Below, one piece after another: positions 8,468 through 16,150 of a stretch of DNA of 64,000 bases (position 1 is the stretch's first letter; each line of letters opens with the position of its first letter). A program made the position numbers and the translations under genes. The notes beneath the pieces are model-generated. The model did no database searches. It was not told where the DNA came from and saw only the letters and a list, made by a program, of their open reading frames with translations. This stretch comes from Streptomyces smaragdinus (GTDB taxonomy: Bacteria; Actinomycetota; Actinomycetes; Streptomycetales; Streptomycetaceae): assembly GCF_009604385.1 (NCBI RefSeq), contig NZ_WEGJ01000002.1, forward strand, positions 310,001-374,000, in the 5' to 3' direction.

Positions 8468-9145
8468 ATGAAGCTTCTCCTCACCTCCGGCGGCGTCAGC
8501 AACCAGAGCATCCGCGACGCCCTCGTCGACATGCTGGGCAAACCCATCGCCGAGTCCACCGCCCTGTGCATCCCCACCGCGATGTACGGCATGCTGCCCG
8601 CGACCGCGGTCACGACGTGGCGGCAGATCGCCGGGCAGACGTCCACGCCCATGGTGGAGCTGGGATGGAAGTCCGTGGGAATGCTGGAGCTGACCGCGCT
8701 GCCCAGCATCGACGAGGCGAACTGGGTCCCCCTGGTCCGGGAGACCGATGCTCTGCTGGTGTGCGGCGGTGACGTCCTGTATCTGCACCACTGGATGCGT
8801 GAGTCCGGCCTGGCGGATCTGTTCCCGTCGCTCGGCGAGACCGTCTACGTGGGACTGAGCGCCGGCAGCATGGTGATGGCCCCGCACGTCGGCGAGGAGT
8901 TCGTGGGCTGGAAGCCGGCCGCCGGCGGCGACAGCGCGCTGGGCATGGTCGGTTTCTCGATCTTCCCGCACCTGGACAACCCGATGTGCCCGGAGAACAC
9001 CATGGCCGAGGCCGAGAAGTGGGCCGCGCGCGTGCCGGTGCCGGGGTACGCGGTCGACGACGAGACGGCCGTCACGGTGGTGGACGGTGCGGTCGAGGTC
9101 GTCTCCGAGGGGCTCTGGAAGCTCTTTGAGCGCTCAGTGGTGTAG
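8468..9145 (+). CDS. Peptidase S51 / dipeptidase E-like protein
   Basis: 225 residues. It starts MKLLLTSGGVSNQSIRDAL and carries the nucleophile elbow YVGLSAGSMVMAP around residue 131, the S51 Ser site, followed by IFPHLDN with the conserved His-containing loop and a C-terminal YAVDDETAVTVVDG. Family members are cytoplasmic serine peptidases that release N-terminal Asp dipeptides, or related class-I-glutamine-amidotransferase-fold enzymes. Start ATG 8468 is preceded by a GGAAGGA-type ribosome site. It stands alone between the binding-protein gene and the lysozyme. Confidence 0.86.
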   Translation: MKLLLTSGGVSNQSIRDALVDMLGKPIAESTALCIPTAMYGMLPATAVTTWRQIAGQTSTPMVELGWKSVGMLELTALPSIDEANWVPLVRETDALLVCGGDVLYLHHWMRESGLADLFPSLGETVYVGLSAGSMVMAPHVGEEFVGWKPAAGGDSALGMVGFSIFPHLDNPMCPENTMAEAEKWAARVPVPGYAVDDETAVTVVDGAVEVVSEGLWKLFERSVV

Positions 9146-9313
9146 CCGATGAGGACGCCCGTCACCAAGAATTCAGCCAGTCCTGGCCGTTGAAGATCCG
9201 TGCAGGTCTTTACCGGACCTACACAGTCTGTCAAGATGACATGTCCGCAACAAGCAATGCGCGTAGAACCGGTCCGTAGCTGCTCCTACCCACCCCACAC
9301 CCGGAGGTAGCAC

Positions 9314-10198
9314 GTGCTCTCCAGATTGCTCTCACGAGGTTCCGCCCGCCGCCGACTCGCCGCCGCCGGAGCCGTGGCCGTGAGCACCACGCTGGCTCTC
9401 GGCCTGATGTCGGGCACCGCTTCCGCGACACCCCGGCCGGACGACGGCGTCGTCCCGGCGGGCAAGGGCTACATGGGCGTCGGCTACGTCCAGGACGTCA
9501 AGGACTTCAAGCCCGACACCAAGAACCTGCACCTGGACGTGCAGGAGGACGTCGGCCTGCTGGCCAATCCGGTGGGCATCGACGTCTCGAACTGGCAGGG
9601 CGCCATCAACTGGAGCTCGGTGCGTGGCGCGGGCATCGAGTTCGCCTGGATGAAGGCGACCGAGGGCACCACGTACAAGGACCCGAGGTTCAACGCCAAC
9701 TACCTGGGCGCCTACAACGCCGGCGTCATCCGGGGCGCGTACCACTTCGCCCGGCCCGACGTGTCCGGCGGAGCCGCCCAGGCCGACTACTTCGCCAGCA
9801 ACGGCGGCGCCTGGTCCCGCGACAACCGGACACTCCCCGGCGTACTCGACATCGAGGGCAGCTGCTACGGCAAGTCGGCTGCGGCCATGCAGACCTGGAT
9901 CCTCGACTTCTACAACCGCTACAAGGCCCGTACCGGCCGCGACGTCGTCATCTACACCAGCCCGAGCTGGTGGAACACCTGCACCGGCGGCTGGTCCGGC
10001 ATGGCCAGCAGGAGCCCGCTGTGGGTGGCCCACTGGACCTCCGCGGCCAGCCCGAGCATACCGGCCGGCTTCCCGTACTGGACCGTCTGGCAGTACAGCT
10101 CCACCGGCTCGGTGAGCGGCATCTCCGGCGCCGTCGACCGTGACCGCTTCAACGGCGACCGGACCCGTCTGCTGGCCCTGGCCAACAACACCGCCTGA
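9314..10198 (+). CDS. Secreted GH25 lysozyme (N,O-diacetylmuramidase type)
   Basis: 294 residues. The first 38 residues form a signal peptide with twin Arg (ARRRLAAAG), a hydrophobic core and an Ala-x-Ala cleavage region (TASATP). The GH25 domain begins at VGIDVSNWQGAINW and includes the catalytic DxE motif in GVLDIEGSCYG, GAYHFARP, and the terminal WQYSS...VDRDRFNGD. It cleaves the beta-1,4 bond of peptidoglycan outside the cell. GTG 9314 is supported by GGAGG seven bases upstream. Length and order of motifs are those of Streptomyces muramidases. Confidence 0.93.
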   Translation: MLSRLLSRGSARRRLAAAGAVAVSTTLALGLMSGTASATPRPDDGVVPAGKGYMGVGYVQDVKDFKPDTKNLHLDVQEDVGLLANPVGIDVSNWQGAINWSSVRGAGIEFAWMKATEGTTYKDPRFNANYLGAYNAGVIRGAYHFARPDVSGGAAQADYFASNGGAWSRDNRTLPGVLDIEGSCYGKSAAAMQTWILDFYNRYKARTGRDVVIYTSPSWWNTCTGGWSGMASRSPLWVAHWTSAASPSIPAGFPYWTVWQYSSTGSVSGISGAVDRDRFNGDRTRLLALANNTA

Positions 10199-10622
10199 CG
10201 AGCGGCGGCCTCGCCGGTCCGACCCCCTCGCCGCACGAGCGGCTGCCGCATCCCGGCGTTACAGGTGCGGGCCATGCGGCACCGGACAGGCGCAACGGCG
10301 TCCACACCTGACGCTCAGCTGGCCCGCGAACCCTCCAACATCAGCGGTTCGCGGGCCGAGTGCTCTTCCCGCTCCACACCCTGGCAAGCCGGCCGGCGGC
10401 TCCATACCTGCGGCGTCATCGCACCGGTGTCGTCGAAGGGATGTGCACGGTGCCGTCCTTGTCTGCGGTGTACATGGCCAGAGGGCTGAGGCAGATGGTT
10501 TGAGCTATATCGAACACCGCCCAATTCCGTTCGTTTTCCTCATCCGCCTGTCGAGAGCGGTCTGTGTTCGCCCGCGGAGTGGTGGCGGCTGCCTCGGAGA
10601 CCGGGCACGGGGTCGGTGAGGA
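10199..10622. other. Gene-free stretch after the lysozyme gene
   Basis: About 420 bases between the lysozyme and the broken PP2C-like gene. The only structure I can support is the hairpin at 10321-10357. Open frames here lack a ribosome site and recognisable protein sequence. Confidence 0.5.
10321..10357 (+). terminator. 12-bp perfect stem, probable terminator of the lysozyme gene
   Basis: GGCCCGCGAACC (10321-10332) and GGTTCGCGGGCC (10346-10357) are exact reverse complements separated by 13 bases. It lies 123 bases after the lysozyme stop codon. No T-tract follows. Confidence 0.6.
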
Positions 10623-11125
10623 TCAGGCTTCGCCGAGCTCGGTGCAGTGGGCGATCGTCGCATCGTCTGCCGGTACTGCGTGCTGTGCTTCCGCCTGCCG
10701 GACGCGGTGGATGATGTCGGCCGGTCCGTTCGACGCCAGGAGCGCCACGAGCCCTGTCCAGTCGGTGAGCTCGAAGCGGTCCACGATGCGGCTGGCTCCG
10801 TTGCCGAGGAGGGCGGCACCGGTCAGGTGGTACTCGTCGCTTCCCTTGGGTGCGGCTTTGAGTGAGGGGGTACGACCGGCTGACGATCACTTCTCGGCGA
10901 TCTTCGACAACGAGCGGTGCACCGTCCGTTCGGTCGAGCACGAGGACGGAGTCGCCGAGCACCAGGTACTCGAGGTTGCCGTCGATCAGACGCAGGATCA
11001 GTACGGTCGCCGACGGGCCGACGGGGTCGGTGGTGTCGCAGGTGCCCCGGTGCTCGTCCGTCGTCTGCTCGATGGCCTCGGCAATTCACGGGGTGCCCCG
11101 CAGCGCTCGTCATCGTCACGCGCAT
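10623..11125 (-). pseudogene. PP2C-like phosphatase-fold gene with two internal deletions
   Basis: Three minus-strand pieces in different frames line up with a Streptomyces PP2C-like protein: the start MRVTMTSAAGHPVN at 11125; a middle reading RGTCDTTDPVGPSATV to LVLGDSVLVLDRTDGAPLV; and an end reading LLGNGASRIVDRFELTDW to AHCTELGEA before TGA at 10623-10625. Family members are about 260-290 residues; the pieces add up to only about 165. The deletions fall near 11085 and 10860. Not expected to be functional. Confidence 0.65.
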
Positions 11126-11327
11126 GTATGGCCGTCGCTTTCCCGTCGGGTGAGGTGTCGTTGGCCCGCTCTGTCGCGGCCGCCTGTCGTCTGGGTGGTC
11201 TTCTCGGAAAGCGGCAGAACATCCGGCCCTCGCTGCGGGCCAACACCTGGGTCGTACCTGGCGGAAGTGTGCAGCGGTCGGTGTCTCTGGCAGTCGGGGC
11301 TGGGCGAGTCACGAGCCTTGATTATCG

Positions 11328-11349
11328 CAGCACTGTTATATTAGCGCTG
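11328..11349 (+). promoter_or_regulatory. Leaderless promoter and operator-like repeat of the MarR gene
   Basis: TATATT at 11337-11342 lies six bases before the GTG start, so the transcript probably begins at or next to the start codon. The hexamer is flanked by CAGCACT (11328-11334) and AGCGCTG (11343-11349), an inverted repeat with one mismatch, well placed for self-repression. Confidence 0.5.
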
Positions 11350-11837
11350 TGACATCTTCAGATCCCACAGCGCTACCCGATCCCTGGCACTCCCTGCACG
11401 AGCTGCTGGCAGCCATGGACGCCGATATCGAGCAGCTCTACGTCGAGCGCGGCATCAAGGGGGTGCGGCCCCGGTTCGCCTATCCGCTGATCCGGCTCGC
11501 CCACACCGGACCACTGACCATCCGCGAGCTCGCGAAGTCCCTGAACCGCTCGCACTCGGCGATCAGCCAGACCATCGCCGCCATGCGCAAGGAGGATCTG
11601 GTCACCTCTGAACCGGGACCAGACGCCCGCACCCGGCGGATCGACCTGACCGAGCGCGGCCGGTCGCTGGTGCCGTTCCTGGAGGCGGAGTGGCGCGCCA
11701 CCCACGAGACGGTCGCCGAGCTGGACGACGAGGTCCCGTACGCGATGACCGCCGTCGTCGAGGAAGTGCGGCGGGCGCTGGAACGCCGGTCGATGCGGCA
11801 GCGGATCCTCCACCACCTTGTCGAGCCACCGCGATGA
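11349..11837 (+). CDS. MarR-family regulator paired with an MFS exporter
   Basis: 162 residues. A winged helix-turn-helix spans residues 40-105: GPLTIRELAKSLNRSHSAISQTIAAM is split over helices 3-4 and the wing contains DARTRRIDLTERG. The GTG start at 11349 has no ribosome site but has a -10 hexamer directly upstream, suggesting leaderless translation. The next gene starts within its stop codon (ATGA), so regulator and MFS transporter form one transcript. Inferred job: drug-responsive control of the exporter. Confidence 0.9.
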   Translation: MTSSDPTALPDPWHSLHELLAAMDADIEQLYVERGIKGVRPRFAYPLIRLAHTGPLTIRELAKSLNRSHSAISQTIAAMRKEDLVTSEPGPDARTRRIDLTERGRSLVPFLEAEWRATHETVAELDDEVPYAMTAVVEEVRRALERRSMRQRILHHLVEPPR

Positions 11838-13129
11838 GGGGGCGTGTCCGGTTCCTCGACACCCGCCCGCTGCGTAGCAGTCAGTCGTTTCGCGACCTGT
11901 GGTTCGGCACCTCGGCCTCTCAAGTCGGCGGGCAGATAACCAACGTGGCCGTGCTGGCCCAGGTCTGGGACCTGACCGGCAGCCCGGTGGGCACCGGCGC
12001 CATCGGGCTCGCCACCGGCCTGCCGATGGTGCTGTTCGGTCTGCTCGGCGGCACGCTGGCCGACACCTATGACCGCCGCACGGTGGTACGGGCCACCACC
12101 GCGGGCCAACTGGTGGCCGCCGCAGGGCTGTGCACTCAGGCCCTGGCGGACAACCGCGACGTGCTGCTTCTGCTCGCCCTGGTGGCCGTGGGGACGAGCT
12201 GCAGCGCTCTCGGCGCTCCTGCCCGACGCACCTTCCCGGTCCGGCTGTTGCCGGGCGACCAGGTCGCGGCCGGTCTCGCGCTGACCAACGTCTCCTTCCA
12301 GGCCGCGATGCTGGCCGGGCCCGCGCTGGCCGGGCTGATCATCGCCAGCTGGGGCCTCCCCGCCGCATACGCGACCCAGGCCGTGGCCATGATCGTCTCG
12401 ATGCTCGCGGTGATCCGCCTGCCTCCCATGCGGCCCGAGGGCGCCGACGCGGCAGGCGGCAGGCGCCGGCCGGAGCGTGGCGGCCGGCGGATCGTCCTGC
12501 GCCGCCCGACGCTGTGGGGCTCGATGGCCACCGACCTGTCCGCAACGCTGCTCGCCATGCCCGTCGCGCTCTTCCCGCTGGTCAACGAGATCCGCTTCGG
12601 GGGAAACCCGCAGACCCTCGGCCTGTTCCTCTCGGCCGTCGCGGTCGGGGGGATCACGGCCGGCCTGCTCTCCGGCACGGTGACGCGCTGGCGCCGCGGC
12701 GGCCTGGTCCAGCTGTCCGCGGCCGGGCTCTGGGGCCTGGCGCTGGCCTGCTTCGGCGTGGCGGGGCCGTTGTGGCTGGCGCTCGGATGCCTGGCCGTGG
12801 CGGGTGCTGCCGACACCGTGTCTGTCGTCACCCGCAGTGCCTTGGTCCAATTGGAGACCCCGGACGCGTTCCGGGGACGGGTCTCCTCGGTAGAGCACGT
12901 CATCGGCGTCGCGGGCCCCGAACTCGGCAACTTCCGTGGCGGCCTGTTGGCCTCGGCCACCTCCGCCTCCTTCTCCCTGGTCTTCGGCGGACTGTCCGCC
13001 ATCCTGGCGATCGCCGCCGTAGCCACGACCAACGCACCCCTTCGCGCCTACCGCACGCCGTCTGCTGCCGCGAAGCCGACCGTTCCCGGGGTCGCCGACA
13101 CGGCGGTGACCGCTGGTCAGGTTTCCTGA
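11834..13129 (+). CDS. MFS transporter (12-helix, macrolide/enterobactin-exporter-like)
   Basis: 431 residues with about 12 hydrophobic segments. It opens LRSSQSFRDLWFGTSASQVGG and carries the MFS loop motif LADTYDRRTVVR after helix 2; RGRVSSVEHV near helix 10-11 resembles the MefA/EntS-type exporters. ATG 11834 overlaps the stop of the upstream MarR gene, so the two are translationally coupled. Inferred proton-driven efflux of a small molecule across the plasma membrane; substrate unknown. Confidence 0.88.
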   Translation: MRGRVRFLDTRPLRSSQSFRDLWFGTSASQVGGQITNVAVLAQVWDLTGSPVGTGAIGLATGLPMVLFGLLGGTLADTYDRRTVVRATTAGQLVAAAGLCTQALADNRDVLLLLALVAVGTSCSALGAPARRTFPVRLLPGDQVAAGLALTNVSFQAAMLAGPALAGLIIASWGLPAAYATQAVAMIVSMLAVIRLPPMRPEGADAAGGRRRPERGGRRIVLRRPTLWGSMATDLSATLLAMPVALFPLVNEIRFGGNPQTLGLFLSAVAVGGITAGLLSGTVTRWRRGGLVQLSAAGLWGLALACFGVAGPLWLALGCLAVAGAADTVSVVTRSALVQLETPDAFRGRVSSVEHVIGVAGPELGNFRGGLLASATSASFSLVFGGLSAILAIAAVATTNAPLRAYRTPSAAAKPTVPGVADTAVTAGQVS

Positions 13130-13196
13130 TCGGGCCACGATGTCCTGCGCCCCTGCGCCCCTGCGCCACCCGCCATGGGAAGGCGCCGTGGCCGGA

Positions 13197-13721
13197 TCAC
13201 ACCCGGGTCTGGAGTATCCGGCCCGGCCAGTACGACCCGTCCGACCGCAGCTCCTCGAACTCCAACGTCGCCGTGAAGCCCAGCTCCTCGTACTCGCGCA
13301 CCAGGCGGCCGTCCTCGCCGGCCCAGCAGTGTGTCCGGAGCAGCCGCACACCGCGGCGGGCGGCCTCGGCTCGCGCATCGGTGACGAGGGCCTCGATGCC
13401 GGACCGCCGTGCTTCCTCCCGCCCGGTCACGAGGAAGTGCAGGTAGAGCTCCGGCTCTTCCGCCCGGGGAACGAACTCCGGGGCCGTGCCGGTCAGTACG
13501 GATCCACCCATCGGGCGGCCCAGGCGGTTCCGGCAGATCCGTATCTGTCCGTCCCGGGCGTGGCTCAGTATCTGCTTGACGATCGGTGGGCGTGGGTGTT
13601 CCTCCCACTCCAGCGTTGCCATCAGGTTTACGTACTGGACCGGGACCAGCCAGGAGCTGTGCTCGTCGAGCATCACCAGCAGTTGCTCCGCCGCGTGAGG
13701 ACCGCCCTCGGTCACTTTCAT
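13197..13721 (-). CDS. GNAT-family acetyltransferase-like protein
   Basis: About 174 residues. The core reads LYLHFLVTGREEARRSGIEALVTDARAEA across the acetyl-CoA pocket, then LLRTHCWAGEDGRLVREYEE and LGFTATLEFE, as in GNAT proteins of actinobacteria. ATG at 13721 (MKVTEG) follows an AGGCGG ribosome site; a TTG six codons upstream is an alternative. Substrate unknown. It is convergent with the MFS gene and has no operon partner. Confidence 0.8.
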   Translation of the reverse strand: MKVTEGGPHAAEQLLVMLDEHSSWLVPVQYVNLMATLEWEEHPRPPIVKQILSHARDGQIRICRNRLGRPMGGSVLTGTAPEFVPRAEEPELYLHFLVTGREEARRSGIEALVTDARAEAARRGVRLLRTHCWAGEDGRLVREYEELGFTATLEFEELRSDGSYWPGRILQTRV

Positions 13722-13994
13722 GTCGTCCGCCTGACTCAATCGCGCCCTCCCCGGGATCCGAAGCTTCAGTGGCCGATGACCAACCTATGGTCAGGCAGCC
13801 GCGTTCAGGGTCAGGCGCTTCATGACAGTCCGCGGTTCGCAGCCGATCTTCGCGCATATATCGGAGACGCCCGGCGGACGACCGCGTCCGAGTACCTGCT
13901 GGTAGATCCATCCGGCATGATGTCCCAGGCCTCCACTGCGGGTGGCGTCACGCCGTCCGTATGCGAAGGCATCGGCCTGGCCTGCGGAACGGAC

Positions 13995-14099
13995 ATGGTG
14001 GTGACGGACGTCGGAGACGACCACGTGAAGGTCCACTTCCGGCTGGAGGTCGACGAGTACGGCTGGCCGCCGGCTGCCGGGGATACGAAAGCTCCTTGA
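13995..14099 (+). pseudogene. Truncated DUF4265 fragment
   Basis: The frame reads DDHVKVHFRLEVDEYGWPPA, the typical beginning of DUF4265 proteins, and stops 7 codons later at TGA 14097-14099, whereas family members run to about 150 residues. No continuation was found in the other frames of the next 150 bases. ATG 13995 or GTG 13998/14001 could have been the start. It lies just before an Imm7 gene, so both may be relics of a polymorphic-toxin immunity patch. Confidence 0.42.
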
Positions 14100-14255
14100 G
14101 CACGGCGATGCCAAGGGGTGGTGGGAATAGGAGGAAGGGTGCGTTACCGCAGCTTGGCGGGCCACGAAATCGGGTCGCACGCTCTGAGGCACATCCGGCG
14201 GATCATGAAGTGGCCAGGGCCGTCGGGACTCGACCTGCCTCATTAGAATTGCGGT

Positions 14256-14657
14256 GTGTTCGAGTACCACGGCTGGATCACCGTCAGAGAGACCGCCGTT
14301 GACGACGACGATGACGACCGGCTTCGGCAGATCGTGGACGAGCTGCAGCTTCGCATCGCCGGGATGGCCAGTCCCTACCTCCTTGATCTGAGGTGGATGA
14401 ACGGTGAGCCGTTCATCCACCTGGGAGGCCATTCCAATCACCGTTCGTCGCCAGATGTCATCGGCCTGTTCGACCATGTCGCGACGGTCGCCCCGGGCTC
14501 CTACGGCCTCCTGCACATTCGCGACGACGAGGACCCGGGCCACGAGAACGAGGTACGCGTACTCAGACTCGCCCGGGGCGCCGTTACGCTGCACACGGAG
14601 GCACTGCTGTCCCCGTGCATCCCGAAGCTGGAAGACCGCTTCACCGGTAAGGCTTGA
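14256..14657 (+). CDS. Imm7-family immunity protein
   Basis: 133 residues. It begins MFEYHGWITVRETA, followed by an acidic DDDDDDR run, then LLDLRWMNGEPFIHLGGHSN and GSYGLLHIRDDED, the pattern of Immunity protein 7. Members neutralise nuclease-type toxins of contact or secreted polymorphic-toxin systems in the cytoplasm. No toxin gene is in the window, so it is an orphan immunity gene. TAGAAT at 14244-14249 is placed as a -10 hexamer seven bases before the GTG, hinting at a leaderless transcript. Confidence 0.8.
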   Translation: MFEYHGWITVRETAVDDDDDDRLRQIVDELQLRIAGMASPYLLDLRWMNGEPFIHLGGHSNHRSSPDVIGLFDHVATVAPGSYGLLHIRDDEDPGHENEVRVLRLARGAVTLHTEALLSPCIPKLEDRFTGKA

Positions 14658-14763
14658 CCAGGGCGTTGACGATGCCGTGCTCGCCGACCGCACGAACGTC
14701 GACGACCACGCCCCGCAGCCCGATGCGGACCAGGAGAGCTTCGCGATTCCCCGTCGGCCGAAC

Positions 14764-15438
14764 TCAGCGGGACGCGCTTACGAGGAGAGTGCCCAGCCCT
14801 CCGCCGACGGCCGGAAACTCCTCGACGGTGACGTCGGCCAGGCCCGCGGCCTCGAGGAGCTTCGCCCAGACGTATGCCCGCAGCACCCACCGGGTGAGTG
14901 TCGCCGCCCTGCCGTCAGGCAGTTTCGCCGGTGCGGAGGACGGGATCACGTCGATCTCGGCGGGACTGCCGCCGCGGTAGTGGGCCAGCGTGGAGAACAC
15001 CAGCCGGCCGCCGGGACGCAGGGCACGTGCCGCCTCCGGCAGCAGGACGCGGGGATCGGTGAAATCCGGTGCGCCGAACACCGCGTAGGCCACGTCGTAC
15101 GTGTCCGGGTGGGCCCGGAGGTGGTCGACGGCGCCGGCGTGCACCAGGTGCAGCCGGGGCGTCAGCCCGCCGTACAGGCCGCAGGCCATCGCGTGCTGGG
15201 CGGGGGAGGCGTCGATGGCGTCGACGCGGGCGGGCTGGTGGCGGACGGCGAGGTGGGCGGCGTGACGGGCCGGTCCGGCGCCCAGGTCCGCGACAACCGC
15301 GCCCGCGATGTCACCGAGCGCTTCGACTCCGGGCCCGGTGTGTTGGTCCCGCGTCCAGGAGAACGCGGCGGGCACGTCGGGGTCGTTGGCGGCGCGGTTC
15401 CGGCCGTAGTGGTGCCAGAGGTCTGGGGTCGCTGTCAC
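14764..15438 (-). CDS. Class I SAM-dependent methyltransferase
   Basis: 224 residues. The SAM-binding motif I is VVADLGAGPARHAAHLAV around residue 48, followed by VDAIDASPAQHAMA (motif II), DVAYAVFGAPDFTDP and the post-motif III ALRPGGRLVFSTLAH. The start GTG at 15438 fits the family N-terminus (LWHHYGRNRAANDPDV). It is likely a small-molecule methyltransferase in the cytoplasm; no partner gene indicates a substrate. Confidence 0.86.
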   Translation of the reverse strand: MTATPDLWHHYGRNRAANDPDVPAAFSWTRDQHTGPGVEALGDIAGAVVADLGAGPARHAAHLAVRHQPARVDAIDASPAQHAMACGLYGGLTPRLHLVHAGAVDHLRAHPDTYDVAYAVFGAPDFTDPRVLLPEAARALRPGGRLVFSTLAHYRGGSPAEIDVIPSSAPAKLPDGRAATLTRWVLRAYVWAKLLEAAGLADVTVEEFPAVGGGLGTLLVSASR

Positions 15439-15814
15439 CCGGGCATCCTGGCGGTCTGTGCGGGGCGGCCGGATGTGTTCCGGGGAATCTCACCCGGATG
15501 TGCTGTTGCCCGGAGGTGACGCCCTGGGTCACGGAGACCAGGTCGGTGCAAGTCGTTGTCCTGGAGGCTGCACCAGACCCAAGTGAGTTCTGTCGCCAAG
15601 GGCCAGGCAGTTGCGTCGGAACCTGGGTGATGTCGAGCAGATGCTGGCCGTACCCTCTCGGCGAAGGGCAGGTGGGGTGGACATCACAGTGCAGTGGATC
15701 AAGACGTCGTGGACGAAGCAGTCTCGGGGTGGGGAGGCCGCTGCGCGCAGGAACGAGGCGCCAGTCGGCTTTTCGTTACCTCGAGTACCCTCAGGATTTG
15801 CCCATTTTATCCAG
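15439..15814. other. Gene-free block with atypical composition
   Basis: About 375 bases without a supportable gene. The part 15540-15770 reads unlike Streptomyces coding DNA (weak codon bias in all frames). It reminds me of the 5' structured leader of actinobacterial group II introns, but no reverse transcriptase and no domain V hairpin follow, and I cannot confirm the match by eye. Confidence 0.25.
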
Positions 15815-16150
15815 ATGTCCGAGCGTGATAGTTTCGAGCCGCATTCGAGCCGGAAAGCCCTTCGCCAGATCGGTGTCAGCCTGCGTGACGAAGGCGATCG
15901 GCTCCGCGTTCTCGCTCGTGTGGAGCCGCTCTTCGGGCTGCCGCCTCGGCCGCGCAGGCCGCCGTCAGTTCGACTGCTTCCCGGGCAGTGGATCCGCTGG
16001 CAGTTGAACCACCGGTTCACCAGCGCCCTGGGAATCCGCGATTGGTCGTACTGGCTCGACACGTTCAACATTGCTTACGGCCTCATCGACCGGGACATCT
16101 TCCTGTCGGAGCGGACCGTGACTGTCGATGAACGCGGGCCCGTTCGATAG
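15815..16150 (+). CDS. Unrecognised protein, possibly truncated at its 5' end
   Basis: About 111 residues from ATG 15815 (MSERDSFEPHS). The second half (PGQWIRWQLNHRFTSALG, WSYWLDTFNIAYG, TVDERGPVR) looks like conserved protein sequence with Trp/Tyr-rich strands, but I cannot place the family. No ribosome site precedes the ATG; the frame remains open upstream to 15611 through the odd block described above, so the gene may have lost its real start. Its last 68 bases overlap the end of the convergent MFS gene. Confidence 0.5.
   Translation: MSERDSFEPHSSRKALRQIGVSLRDEGDRLRVLARVEPLFGLPPRPRRPPSVRLLPGQWIRWQLNHRFTSALGIRDWSYWLDTFNIAYGLIDRDIFLSERTVTVDERGPVR

Noticed and set aside
11480..13378. 632-codon minus-strand open frame across the MarR and MFS genes
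   Set aside because: It is the antisense of two well-supported genes; its composition (Arg/Gly/Gln-rich) is the usual high-GC shadow, with no family and no ribosome site.
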